Source of the DNA: Sphingobacterium cellulitidis
GTDB lineage: Bacteria; Bacteroidota; Bacteroidia; Sphingobacteriales; Sphingobacteriaceae
DNA: 64,000 nt
Reading direction: 5' to 3'
NCBI GenBank assembly: GCA_002245855.1
Contig: NOUX01000002.1
Location: forward strand, 1-64,000
Position 1 is the first letter of the stretch. Each line of letters starts with the position of its first letter. The translations under genes were made by a program, and so were the position numbers. Shown here piece by piece: positions 17,050 through 24,651 of this stretch. A model generated the notes under the pieces. That model worked only from the letters and a program-made list of their open reading frames with translations. It searched no databases and was not told the DNA's origin.

Positions 17050-17272
17050 ACAATAGAAATAACAGAAGGTAACTTATCGTTTTTCATTTAAACCATAATT
17101 GAATGAAGAAAAACATAGGAGTATGAAAAGCATAAAATATTGAAAATCTCTTCACACTTTTGGCACACTTTTGAAAATCAGTATTGGTTTGGACTCCATT
17201 TTTAAATATATACCCCCTGTAAATTTTCGTGTCCTAATTATTATATTTGATTAAGAGCTTTAATAGTAAATT

Positions 17273-17407
17273 ATGGAAATAGATGAAGACCTAAAATTTG
17301 AAATTAATGCCGATGGACAGTTCATAAGAAACACGCCAATCGGCAAAATGCATGCTAATTCAAACCAATCGATTAAACACTCCCCTTCCACTAGTAATAA
17401 AAATTAA
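17273..17407 (+). CDS. Small ORF, possibly the cut-off start of a gene
   Basis: Encodes 44 residues (starts MEIDEDLKFEINADGQFIRN). The last codons and the stop lie inside the dispersed repeat at 17390-17426, so the reading frame may be the 5' remnant of a longer gene truncated by the repeat. The beginning looks protein-like (alternating charged and hydrophobic residues) and the ATG follows an AT-rich, promoter-like stretch. Whether it is translated is unknown. Confidence 0.3.
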   Translation: MEIDEDLKFEINADGQFIRNTPIGKMHANSNQSIKHSPSTSNKN

Positions 17408-17426
17408 TATATTGCATAAATAATAA
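17390..17426. repeat. Dispersed 37-bp repeat, copy 1
   Basis: ACTAGTAATAAAAATTAATA and the following 17 bases recur at 24550-24586 with one mismatch. Weaker similarity extends upstream (AAACCAATC and a C-rich run). It lies directly in front of the gene at 17445; the other copy lies in front of the gene at 24652. Confidence 0.75.
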
Positions 17427-17444
17427 CATTAGTTGTCTTGAAAA

Positions 17445-18257
17445 ATGACACTCCAATTATTAATAATCTCACAAATGGAACAAGCGAAAGGAATTATTAT
17501 ACCTATTGTTGCAGACTTTGTTTTAAGTCCTGACATTATATATAGCGAAAAGCTAACCGGAATTTATTTTCAAACAGAAGACGAACAATATGGTCGAATA
17601 ACTTTTGAGAACTTAGATGCTTTGAAAATTTGTAGGGGTGAAAATTTGCCATTCAATTCTAATCGGGAGGAAGGACAAGAATATCCTTGGGTCTATAAAG
17701 TTGAAAATTCAAAGTGGCTGAAGGAACGGTTCGTTTATGAGAATGAAAATTATGGCAATTTATACGAATTCGGAAATAATGTAAATGAAATGCTAACGGA
17801 TTTTTCACACTATCTTTTCAAATTTCACGACCAATTCGTAGAAGTTATTGCTAGAGGCTTTTGGTTTGAGCAAGACAAAACAAGTTTGTATAATAGAGAA
17901 CTCCTAGTTGGACATCCATTTTTAAACTTAACAGAAAGCAATAAGGAAGAGTATGTTTCACACAATTTGACTTGCCAAATAAGAACAAACCCAAAATCGC
18001 AAGACAAACTAATTTCAGATGCGATATTTTGCTCGCAAAAGCTTATAGAATTTGCATTGGAACTGGACGGTAACGCATCGGTAGACCATTCCTTAATTTT
18101 ATCATACAGAAATGGAAAATTGACTAGCAGTCTCAAAGGAAATTTTGGGAAACAAATTGCGGAGTTTAATGGAGTTGCAAAATTTGAGGATGTAAAACCT
18201 TACATTGATAATTATATGAAAGAAGTTTCTGACAGACGAAAGGAATTAGGAAAATAA
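17445..18257 (+). CDS. Hypothetical protein with a truncated duplicate downstream
   Basis: 270 residues, soluble, no signal peptide. I do not recognise a family. Seen: an N-terminal strand-rich part (GIIIPIVADFVLSPDIIYSEKLTGIYFQTEDEQYGRITFENLDALKIC), a central aromatic stretch (FSHYLFKFHDQFVEVIARGFWFEQ), and a C-terminal part ending VKPYIDNYMKEVSDRRKELGK. The true start may be Met11 (17475, MEQAKGIIIP). Residues from about 138 to the end are duplicated at about 98 percent nucleotide identity at 20660-21062. The gene is preceded by the 37-bp repeat and followed immediately by an intergenic repeat, so gene and tail may move together. Confidence 0.6.
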   Translation: MTLQLLIISQMEQAKGIIIPIVADFVLSPDIIYSEKLTGIYFQTEDEQYGRITFENLDALKICRGENLPFNSNREEGQEYPWVYKVENSKWLKERFVYENENYGNLYEFGNNVNEMLTDFSHYLFKFHDQFVEVIARGFWFEQDKTSLYNRELLVGHPFLNLTESNKEEYVSHNLTCQIRTNPKSQDKLISDAIFCSQKLIEFALELDGNASVDHSLILSYRNGKLTSSLKGNFGKQIAEFNGVAKFEDVKPYIDNYMKEVSDRRKELGK

Positions 18258-18350
18258 ACAACAAACCAGCGAGAGAAACGAGCATAGGTTTTTATTTCTA
18301 ACTTTTAGCCTCCACTATAAAGGATCGCCGTAGGCAATCCCGCTCTCTAA
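18256..18350. repeat. Diverged copy of the 103-bp repeat
   Basis: Begins right at the stop codon of the 17445 gene with AAACAACAAACCAGCGAGAG and ends with GGATCGCCGTAGGCAATCCC. It differs from the copies at 16947 and 21060 by several substitutions and small indels, while those two are identical to each other. Confidence 0.8.
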
Positions 18351-18460
18351 TAAAAGAATATCAAAACCGTTTAAGTATTTAGTTAATTATAATTAATTAA
18401 TACTATTAGAATGATTGAGGGAAAGAATTAATAAAAAAATTTCTCTCCCTTTAAAGCATA

Positions 18461-19078
18461 TTAGGAATTTTTCATTATTAAGTTCTTGAAATCAAACTCT
18501 GAATAATCTTTCTTCCACTCCCTATATTCTTCAATTTTAATATTTCCTATAGATAGATATTCTTTTATTTCATTTAGCACCTTGAAATAACTACATCTAA
18601 AAAGTTCTTTACTTTCAGTTCCCTGATAATAAGAACTTTTAACTTTATAATTAACAAGAATCTTATGTAGATTAAATTCATGCAAATTCGTATTATCTAC
18701 TTTTATTGTTAATAATACATCCCAATCTTGTGTACCTCCAACCTGTCTACTTTTCAACTTTTGTAATCTATTTTCAATTTTTTCAGTAGTCATACCTAAC
18801 TTTAAAACTTTTTTTGATTTTGATCCAAAAAGATACAAATAACCTTTTTTAAAAGACCTCTTAACAAATGCGATTCTAGAAACATCACATACTACACAGT
18901 GTCCAGATCGACTCCTAATATTATGGCCATTTTTACAAAGGGTTGTATTATATGCAAAAAATATATCGTTATCTTTCATGAATTCTTTAATACCATTTAT
19001 TTTTTTACCCTTGGCATCTATTAAAATATTATTTGTAATTTGATGATTTGAAATAAATTGTTTTGTAAAATTATCCAT
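18461..19078 (-). CDS. GIY-YIG-type (T5orf172/MUG113-like) nuclease with zinc knuckle
   Basis: 205 residues. The N-terminal ~55 residues precede a Cys-His cluster LCKNGHNIRSRSGHCVVC (two Cys, one or two His, then CxxC) that looks like a small zinc ribbon. Then GYLYLFGSKSKKVLKLGMTTEKIENRLQKLKSRQVGG and the downstream LHEFNLHKILVNYKV fit the core of the GIY-YIG superfamily branch T5orf172/MUG113 (GYLYLF as the GIY-like start, KLGMTT as the YIG-like strand, R in RLQKL as the catalytic arginine). Such proteins are common in phages and mobile DNA. The gene lies, opposite to its neighbours, between the two copies of the duplicated gene. Activity is inferred from motifs only. Confidence 0.6.
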   Translation of the reverse strand: MDNFTKQFISNHQITNNILIDAKGKKINGIKEFMKDNDIFFAYNTTLCKNGHNIRSRSGHCVVCDVSRIAFVKRSFKKGYLYLFGSKSKKVLKLGMTTEKIENRLQKLKSRQVGGTQDWDVLLTIKVDNTNLHEFNLHKILVNYKVKSSYYQGTESKELFRCSYFKVLNEIKEYLSIGNIKIEEYREWKKDYSEFDFKNLIMKNS

Positions 19079-19149
19079 AACCTAAATCAATAATTAGTTG
19101 GTAAAAATAGTTTTAGTATTATTTTTTCACAAATTCAAGCACCCTCATT

Positions 19150-19491
19150 TTATGAGAATACTTTTTGATCAAACAAGAACATTTCATATGACTCAGCCTC
19201 TCCCATTGATTCATTAGCAAATTTGTGCATCATAGAATAATAAATTTGAAAGTGCTTAAATTTTGTTGATGAAAATATTTCTATGATTTCAAAAACTTCG
19301 TTAGGAATTGACAATTTCATTATTAATCTTGCTACATTAATATCAAATATAAGAGTACATTCCTTATAAAAACACGGTCTACTTGCAATATAAAGAATTT
19401 TAGATTTATAACTAATATTTAGACCTTTAGTATTATTAAAACTATTATATGCTAACTTTAAATATTGTTCTTTTACAGCACATTTCTCCAT
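19150..19491 (-). CDS. Hypothetical protein
   Basis: 113 residues, soluble, mixed alpha/beta, with four cysteines. No family recognised. It lies 71 bp upstream of, and on the same strand as, the GIY-YIG-like gene, so the two may be co-transcribed. The base composition is strongly AT-rich, as in the rest of this region. The downstream poly-A stretch (19493-19505) marks its 5' side. Confidence 0.45.
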   Translation of the reverse strand: MEKCAVKEQYLKLAYNSFNNTKGLNISYKSKILYIASRPCFYKECTLIFDINVARLIMKLSIPNEVFEIIEIFSSTKFKHFQIYYSMMHKFANESMGEAESYEMFLFDQKVFS

Positions 19492-19697
19492 TAAAAAAAA
19501 AAAAACAATAAATAGATTTTCGATAGTAACTATACTTCTAATAAAAAGAGGAATTCTTTGGTAATGAATTTATTTTATTATGTAGCTATAAGATTGATAA
19601 TAAAACTCATATTCAACCCTTAATTTTTACGGAAAACCGTTTCCTTTGTTTTGTTGTAAAACAATAGATTTGCACTTTAACCAAATCAATTGTTTAT

Positions 19698-20621
19698 ATG
19701 AAAAAATCAATTATTATTCTGGCATTATTGCCATTGTTATTTATTGGATGTAAAAAAGGGGGCCACACAAATGATCCGATGCCAGAAGAACACTTATTTG
19801 ACGTAAAGTTTTCCGCGAGTGCATTTGACCAGGAAATTAAACCTATGAATGTGAAATCAACGACAAAAAACACATCTACTTTAAATAAAATAGAGAACCC
19901 TCAAGATAAATTTAATTCACTCATATATCTTATTTATGATGAAAATGGTAAGAAGGTATCTGAAGGGAGAAATTATGTTTATGAAGAGAAATACGAAGAT
20001 GCATTGAACTTTAATTTAAAACTTCCTAAGGGCAAATATTCTATAATCCTAGCAGGAGTAGATACAAACCCAAGAACAGAAGGCAAAATTGAGGATATTT
20101 ATTTTTATGGCTCAATAAATAATGTGTTTTGCAGTGATATTGTAAAAATTGGGGTCGATAGTGATTCCACATATTCACCAATAAAATTATCCAGAATTAC
20201 CTCGACAGTAAAAGTTGATATTACAGACGTTTCACCAGATGAGGAAGTAACTCTTGAATTAAAGGGAAATCTTTATAAAGGTATTTACCCCTTTGGTACA
20301 AATAATTATGAAAGTGCAAATATACAATCTATTAGTAAGTTAAAAGTTTTACCAAAATCAGTAAATAATGTTTTTGAAATAGTTTTATTTCCTCAAAAAC
20401 TTAAGGAAGCTTCATCAGTCAATTTAGAGATAATAATTTACAATAAAAGTAATGTCATAATTGGAACTAAGTCAATTCCAGGAGTCATAATAAAAAGCAA
20501 TCATAAAACAATTCTCACAGGTAAGGTATTTGACGTTTTAGAATCTAAAGAAAAGAAAAGTACTTTTAAAGCTGAAATAGTAGGAAATTATTCTTCTGAT
20601 ATAATAAATCAAACATTTTAA
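19698..20621 (+). CDS. FimB/Mfa2-like fimbrial-type lipoprotein
   Basis: 307 residues. The signal MKKSIIILALLPLLFIGC carries lipobox FIGC (Cys18). After a linker rich in Asn, Pro and Thr come two beta domains. The first contains DKFNSLIYLIYDENGKKVSEG and LPKGKYSIILAGVDT, the second ISRITSTVKVDITDVSPDEEVTLELKG, the pattern of FimB/Mfa2 anchors and minor fimbrillins of Bacteroidota (strand-complementation pilins). It would sit on the outer membrane and perhaps anchor a short fimbria, but no major fimbrillin gene is adjacent. A -7-like TAGATTTG lies upstream. The gene ends in a terminator into which the truncated duplicate was joined. Confidence 0.72.
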   Translation: MKKSIIILALLPLLFIGCKKGGHTNDPMPEEHLFDVKFSASAFDQEIKPMNVKSTTKNTSTLNKIENPQDKFNSLIYLIYDENGKKVSEGRNYVYEEKYEDALNFNLKLPKGKYSIILAGVDTNPRTEGKIEDIYFYGSINNVFCSDIVKIGVDSDSTYSPIKLSRITSTVKVDITDVSPDEEVTLELKGNLYKGIYPFGTNNYESANIQSISKLKVLPKSVNNVFEIVLFPQKLKEASSVNLEIIIYNKSNVIIGTKSIPGVIIKSNHKTILTGKVFDVLESKEKKSTFKAEIVGNYSSDIINQTF

Positions 20622-20640
20622 CATAACAACCTTTGAATTT

Positions 20641-20667
20641 AAGCCTACTATAAAAAGGTAGGCTTTT
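20641..20667 (+). terminator. Terminator fused to the truncated gene copy
   Basis: The stem AAGCCTAC / GTAGGCTT is followed by TTTT. The right arm AGGCTTTT is at the same time the first 8 bases of the duplicated segment (20660 onward), so the duplication junction lies inside the terminator. Confidence 0.7.
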
Positions 20668-21062
20668 GGTTTGAGCAAGACAAAACAAGTTTGTATAATA
20701 GAGAACTCCAAGTTGGACATCCATTTTTAAACTTAACAGAAAGCAATAAAGAAGAGTATGTTTCACACAATTTGACTTGCCAAATAAGAACAAACCCAAA
20801 ATCGCAAGACAAACTAATTTCAGATGCGATATTTTGCTCGCAAAAGCTTTTAGAATTTGCATTGGAACTGGACGGCAATGCATCGGTAGACCATTCCTTT
20901 ATTTTATCATACAGAAATGGAAAATTGACTAGCAGTCTCAAAGGATATTTTGGGAAACAAATTGCGGAGTTTAATGGAGTTGCAAAATTTGAGGATGTAA
21001 AACCTTACATTGATAATTATATGAAAGAGGTTTCTGACAGACGAAAGCAATTAGGAAAATAA
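20660..21062 (+). pseudogene. 3' fragment duplicate of the 17445 gene
   Basis: Matches 17855-18257 at a constant offset of 2805 bp with about nine substitutions and no indels, and remains open to the same stop. It encodes residues ~138-270 only; the N-terminal half is missing. The first start codon inside it is an ATG at 20691. The few substitutions indicate a recent duplication or gene conversion. The fragment is followed by the 103-bp repeat. Confidence 0.85.
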
Positions 21063-21162
21063 ACAACAAAACCAGCGAGAGAAACGAGCGTAGGTTTTAA
21101 TTTCCATCTTTTAGCCTCCCCCACAAGGGATCGCCGAAGGCAATCCCGCCCTCTTTCAGTAA
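21060..21162. repeat. 103-bp direct repeat, right copy
   Basis: Identical to 16947-17049. It begins in the stop codon of the truncated gene copy, just as the diverged copy begins at the stop codon of the intact gene. Confidence 0.9.
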
Positions 21163-21252
21163 TCTCCTAACCCCCAATTCACTTGCAAAAAAAATCTTAA
21201 ATTGCGTATATAATAAACTTAGCTCCAATGGTTTTCGAACAAAACTCTTAAA

Positions 21253-21972
21253 ATGAAAATCCCAACTATTCACGGTATCATAGAAAGACGAATTCTTGTA
21301 AATTATATTGCAGACCCGAGCGTCGTGGAAAAAATATTACCTAAGCCTTTTAAACCAAAATTATTTGAGGGAAAAGCGATTGTAGGAATATGTTTAATTC
21401 GTTTAAAAAACATTAAACCGAAAGGATTTCCTGACTTTGTTGGTGTAAATTCTGAAAATGCTGCACACAGAATCGCAGTTGAATGGGAAGAAAATAGCGA
21501 AATAAAAGAAGGTGTTTTCATACCGAGAAGAGATACGAATTTAAAGCTTAACGCAATAATTGGTGGAAGAATTTTTCCAGGAAAACATTATTTCGCAAAG
21601 TTCAACGTAATAGAACAAAACAATAATTATCATTTAGATTTCAAAAGTTCAGACGATACAACGATTGAAGTTGATGCAGAATTGTCCGAAAATTTTGATG
21701 AAAATTCAATTTTTAAAACGATTGAAAGTGTTTCGGCATTTTTCGAAAATGGATCTATTGGATACTCACCTAACGGCAAAAATTTTGACGGCTTAAAATT
21801 AGAAACTTATAAATGGAAAGTAAAACCACTGAAGGTTTCTAATGTCAAATCGAGTTTCTTTAATGATAAAAAAATATTTCCCGAAGGTTCAATAAAGTTT
21901 GACAATGCAATTCTAATGGAAAATATAGAACACGAATGGAAATCACTAAAAACAATTAACCACTGCAGTTAA
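21253..21972 (+). CDS. DUF2071 (acetoacetate decarboxylase-like, YqjF) protein
   Basis: 239 residues of the DUF2071/YqjF family, which shares the acetoacetate decarboxylase beta-cone fold. Family hallmarks: IHGIIERRILVNY at the start, FEGKAIVGICLIRLKNIKPKG, SENAAHRIAVEWEE, EGVFIPRRDTN and GGRIFPGKHYFAKF. The catalytic lysine of true decarboxylases is not assured, so the activity is unknown. A partial copy of the gene follows at 22167-22460. It lies 90 bp after the 103-bp repeat, within the accessory region. Confidence 0.8.
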   Translation: MKIPTIHGIIERRILVNYIADPSVVEKILPKPFKPKLFEGKAIVGICLIRLKNIKPKGFPDFVGVNSENAAHRIAVEWEENSEIKEGVFIPRRDTNLKLNAIIGGRIFPGKHYFAKFNVIEQNNNYHLDFKSSDDTTIEVDAELSENFDENSIFKTIESVSAFFENGSIGYSPNGKNFDGLKLETYKWKVKPLKVSNVKSSFFNDKKIFPEGSIKFDNAILMENIEHEWKSLKTINHCS

Positions 21973-22166
21973 CATTGAATTGGCATTTGGAAATTTTCTA
22001 TCAAAATTGAAATTTCTAGCTTCAATATCAGCAACTATCAACAAGCTCCGAAAAATTAGTTGTAATTGTAAAAAAAGAAAAACTACTAAACCTAATATTG
22101 GTAACTATTTCACAACTCCAAATTTTGAATAAAATAGAGTATACACAAACTATCGGCATATAACCT

Positions 22167-22460
22167 TAATATTATCAAAGCCTTTCAAACCAAAATTATT
22201 TGAAGGAAAAGCGATTGTAGGAATTTGTCTAATTCGTTTAAAAAACATTAAACCGAAAGGATTTCCTGACTTTGTTGGTGTAAATTCTGAAAATGCTGCA
22301 CACAGAATCGCAGTTGAATGGGAAGAAAATTGCGAAATAAAAGAAGGTGTTTTCATACCGAGAAGATATACGAATTTAAAGCTAAACGCAATAATTGCTG
22401 GAAGAGTTTTTCCAGGAAAACATTATTTCGCAAAGTCCAACGTAATGGATCAAAACTATA
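22167..22460 (+). pseudogene. Internal fragment duplicate of the DUF2071 gene
   Basis: Matches 21332-21625 at offset 835 with about a dozen substitutions. Both the first ~25 codons and the C-terminal half are absent, and there is no start codon in place. The conserved RRDTN has become RRYTN, which suggests loss of selection. It ends where the stop codon of the oppositely oriented protease gene (22463) begins, so the two abut end to end. Confidence 0.8.
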
Positions 22461-22462
22461 CT

Positions 22463-23656
22463 TTATTTACTGTTCGAAACGCTGTTCTTTTGGAAAAAAT
22501 AGTCTTTAATAACTCCTTCCTGGTTTTTAATCTTTATCACTATTTTTTCTGAATTGGCTTTTAGGCCATCAGACAGGAAAAAGTTACAGGGATTGACGAT
22601 TTTTTTACCATTTAATTCGAGAAGCTGGTCTCCCTCTTTTATTCCCATTTTTCTCGAATTTGAATTAGGCCACACTTGGCTTATTTTCATTACACCATTT
22701 TCCAGTGATATGCTAAAATCTCTAATAGCTTGGGGAAGATGTATTTCCTTAGCGCTTAGATCATAGGGTTCATAAATAAATTCCTTGTCTTTGAAATTTA
22801 AAACAAGACTTCCATATTTCAAAAGCTCACTTCCAATACGTGAATTTGATTGACTGGTAGTTATGCTGACAACATCCTTAAAATTTACATTACTAAACTT
22901 TAGGTCTCTGAATAAAAATTTTGAAATAGATTGAGAATCACTAATTTTAATAGTATCAATTAGGTAATCAGAAAGTTTGAACTTAGATTTTCCATACTTT
23001 GAAACCAAGTTATCTGAAATCGAATAGAAACCATCATCTCCTGAATCAAATAAAACCTTGTCCTTTATTTTAGATGATATTTTAATATCTATAAATGGTT
23101 TACCATGTGGAGAAATAGATAAATCTCCAGATTTTGATCGTTTTAGAAATGCTTCAGATCGATCACTTAGAATGATATGTTTCTTTTGATAGTCAATTTT
23201 AACTAATAACTCATTAAGAATATTGGAGCCAATAATTCCATCGAAATCAAGACACCTAAAAAGTTCATCCAAATTCTCATTTTTTATATCAAAAGCAGGA
23301 ACATTTATAAATTTAGTATTTCCAATCTTTAGACTATCAAGAGTAATAAATGAATGTTCATACACCCTCCCGTTTACATATTCTAAATTTCTTTTCTCCA
23401 CAAATTTGTGACTAATAAGGGATAAAATATCATCTTTAATCATACATGGAGCTCCTGTATCAAATATGAATTTCCGTTCTAAACTATCTATTTTGATTTT
23501 TATAAATATTTTATTTACAATGGTTTCAAATTCAATAGTATCTACAAAATTTTTATTCTGAAGTGCATCTTTATTTATCCAGTCTGAAGGCTTTTGCGCG
23601 ACCGACGAAGATAAGCTGATGAATAGTAAGACAAAAGAGAAAAAAATAGATTTCAT
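22463..23656 (-). CDS. Secreted retropepsin-like aspartyl protease with PDZ domain
   Basis: From Met at 23656 the protein has a signal peptide ending SSVAQ; an upstream Met at 23701 would add 15 odd residues, so I prefer 23656. Two retropepsin-like lobes are seen: RKFIFDTGAPCMI (active-site DTG) and KDKVLFDSGDDGFYSI (degenerate DSG). A C-terminal PDZ domain contains ISQVWPNSNSRKMGIKEGDQLLELNGKKI. This order, aspartyl protease then PDZ, is common in Bacteroidota exported proteins of unknown substrate. The 3' end butts against the DUF2071 fragment. Confidence 0.82.
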   Translation of the reverse strand: MKSIFFSFVLLFISLSSSVAQKPSDWINKDALQNKNFVDTIEFETIVNKIFIKIKIDSLERKFIFDTGAPCMIKDDILSLISHKFVEKRNLEYVNGRVYEHSFITLDSLKIGNTKFINVPAFDIKNENLDELFRCLDFDGIIGSNILNELLVKIDYQKKHIILSDRSEAFLKRSKSGDLSISPHGKPFIDIKISSKIKDKVLFDSGDDGFYSISDNLVSKYGKSKFKLSDYLIDTIKISDSQSISKFLFRDLKFSNVNFKDVVSITTSQSNSRIGSELLKYGSLVLNFKDKEFIYEPYDLSAKEIHLPQAIRDFSISLENGVMKISQVWPNSNSRKMGIKEGDQLLELNGKKIVNPCNFFLSDGLKANSEKIVIKIKNQEGVIKDYFFQKNSVSNSK

Positions 23657-23794
23657 ACAAACAAAATAGAAATAGAAGAAAAAATTTATCATTAAACTCA
23701 TATAAATATATCGAATAATCTTATGTAAAATAACAGTTAAAGAAAATAAATAATAGTTTTTAACATAAATATTGACATATAGTTAAAAAACCTA

Positions 23795-23811
23795 ATATTT
23801 TAAGAGAATTA
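23795..23811. repeat. 17-bp direct repeat left of the VOC gene
   Basis: ATATTTTAAGAGAATTA is identical at 24385-24401, with an A run and C residues before both. The pair brackets the VOC gene. Confidence 0.6.
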
Positions 23812-23948
23812 CCTCATCTTATTGGAGCTGTTGTTTTAATGGAATAATCCTAATGTGGGATAGGCAAAACTTTTCTTATATAAGATATGTTTATACAGTT
23901 GTTAGCGGTCATTTTAAAAGATAAATAAACAAAAAAATTTTATGCCAC

Positions 23949-24341
23949 ATGAAAGATTTTAAACCCACTAATTACAATTCTCTTTCCCCTTATTTAATTA
24001 TTGACGATGCTCAAAAACTAGTGGAATTGCTAAAGACAATTTTTGGAGCTAAAATTCTAAGAAAATTTGAGCATGTAGATGGTAAAATTGCTCATATTGA
24101 ATTACTTTTAGATGATTCTGTAATTATGATGAGTAATAGCACTAAAAATTTTCCAGCTAACAAAACAATGTTACACCTTTATGTCCCTGATGTTTTCAAG
24201 ACGTTTGAATTAGCAATAGAAAATAGTTGTCAAATAATAGAAAAACCTATAAATAAAGATGGGGATCCAGATACGCGGGGGTCTTTTTATGATTTTGCTG
24301 GAAATTATTGGGCAGTAAGTACTCAAACAAACCCAAAATAG
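23949..24341 (+). CDS. VOC (glyoxalase/PhnB-like) superfamily protein
   Basis: 130 residues, one VOC module: SPYLIIDDAQKLVELLKTIFGAKILRKFEHVDGKIAHIELLLDDSVIMMSN, MLHLYVPDVFKTFELAIENSCQIIEKP and the closing DTRGSFYDFAGNYWAVSTQ. The PhnB-like pattern has metal-ligand candidates in AHIEL and near the end. VOC proteins include glyoxalases, dioxygenases and antibiotic-binding proteins; the ligand is unknown. It sits alone between 17-bp direct repeats, like a small cassette. Confidence 0.8.
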   Translation: MKDFKPTNYNSLSPYLIIDDAQKLVELLKTIFGAKILRKFEHVDGKIAHIELLLDDSVIMMSNSTKNFPANKTMLHLYVPDVFKTFELAIENSCQIIEKPINKDGDPDTRGSFYDFAGNYWAVSTQTNPK

Positions 24342-24384
24342 AAGAAAAAAAGCAATTTAATATAAGCAATTCTAAAAAAATCCC

Positions 24385-24401
24385 ATATTTTAAGAGAATT
24401 A
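24385..24401. repeat. 17-bp direct repeat right of the VOC gene
   Basis: Identical to 23795-23811. It lies in the 310-bp gene-free stretch 24342-24651, which also holds the second dispersed 37-bp repeat and nothing else recognised. Confidence 0.6.
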
Positions 24402-24549
24402 GCAACAGTCGTAAAATAAGGCTTTAAAAATATAAAAACTTTTTTTTCGCCATTAATTAAATAATTCATCTACACAATTTACTCTTTTGCAATTTAAGTT
24501 GAGCTAATACTTTCAAATGCTGGAAAAAACCAATCAATCCCCCCCCTCT

Positions 24550-24586
24550 ACTAGTAATAAAAATTAATATATTGCACAAATAATAA
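24550..24586. repeat. Dispersed 37-bp repeat, copy 2
   Basis: One mismatch from 17390-17426 (C for T at 24576). A C-rich run precedes both copies. It lies 65 bp upstream of the HEAT-repeat gene. Confidence 0.75.
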
Positions 24587-24651
24587 TGATGATATACCAT
24601 CTGCAACCCGCCCTGCATATCATCGTGCAGACACGATAAATTCAAGCTTAT

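Noticed and set aside
17141..17180. Short tandem CACACTTTTG repeat behind the 103-bp repeat, similar to arm sites of tyrosine recombinases
   Set aside because: Only two units and no integrase gene in the window; not enough to call an attachment site.
19083..19112. Plus-strand stretch with partial similarity to the sRNA-like core (AATAATTAGTTGGTAAAA)
   Set aside because: No terminator or upstream box; similarity too short to count as a third copy.
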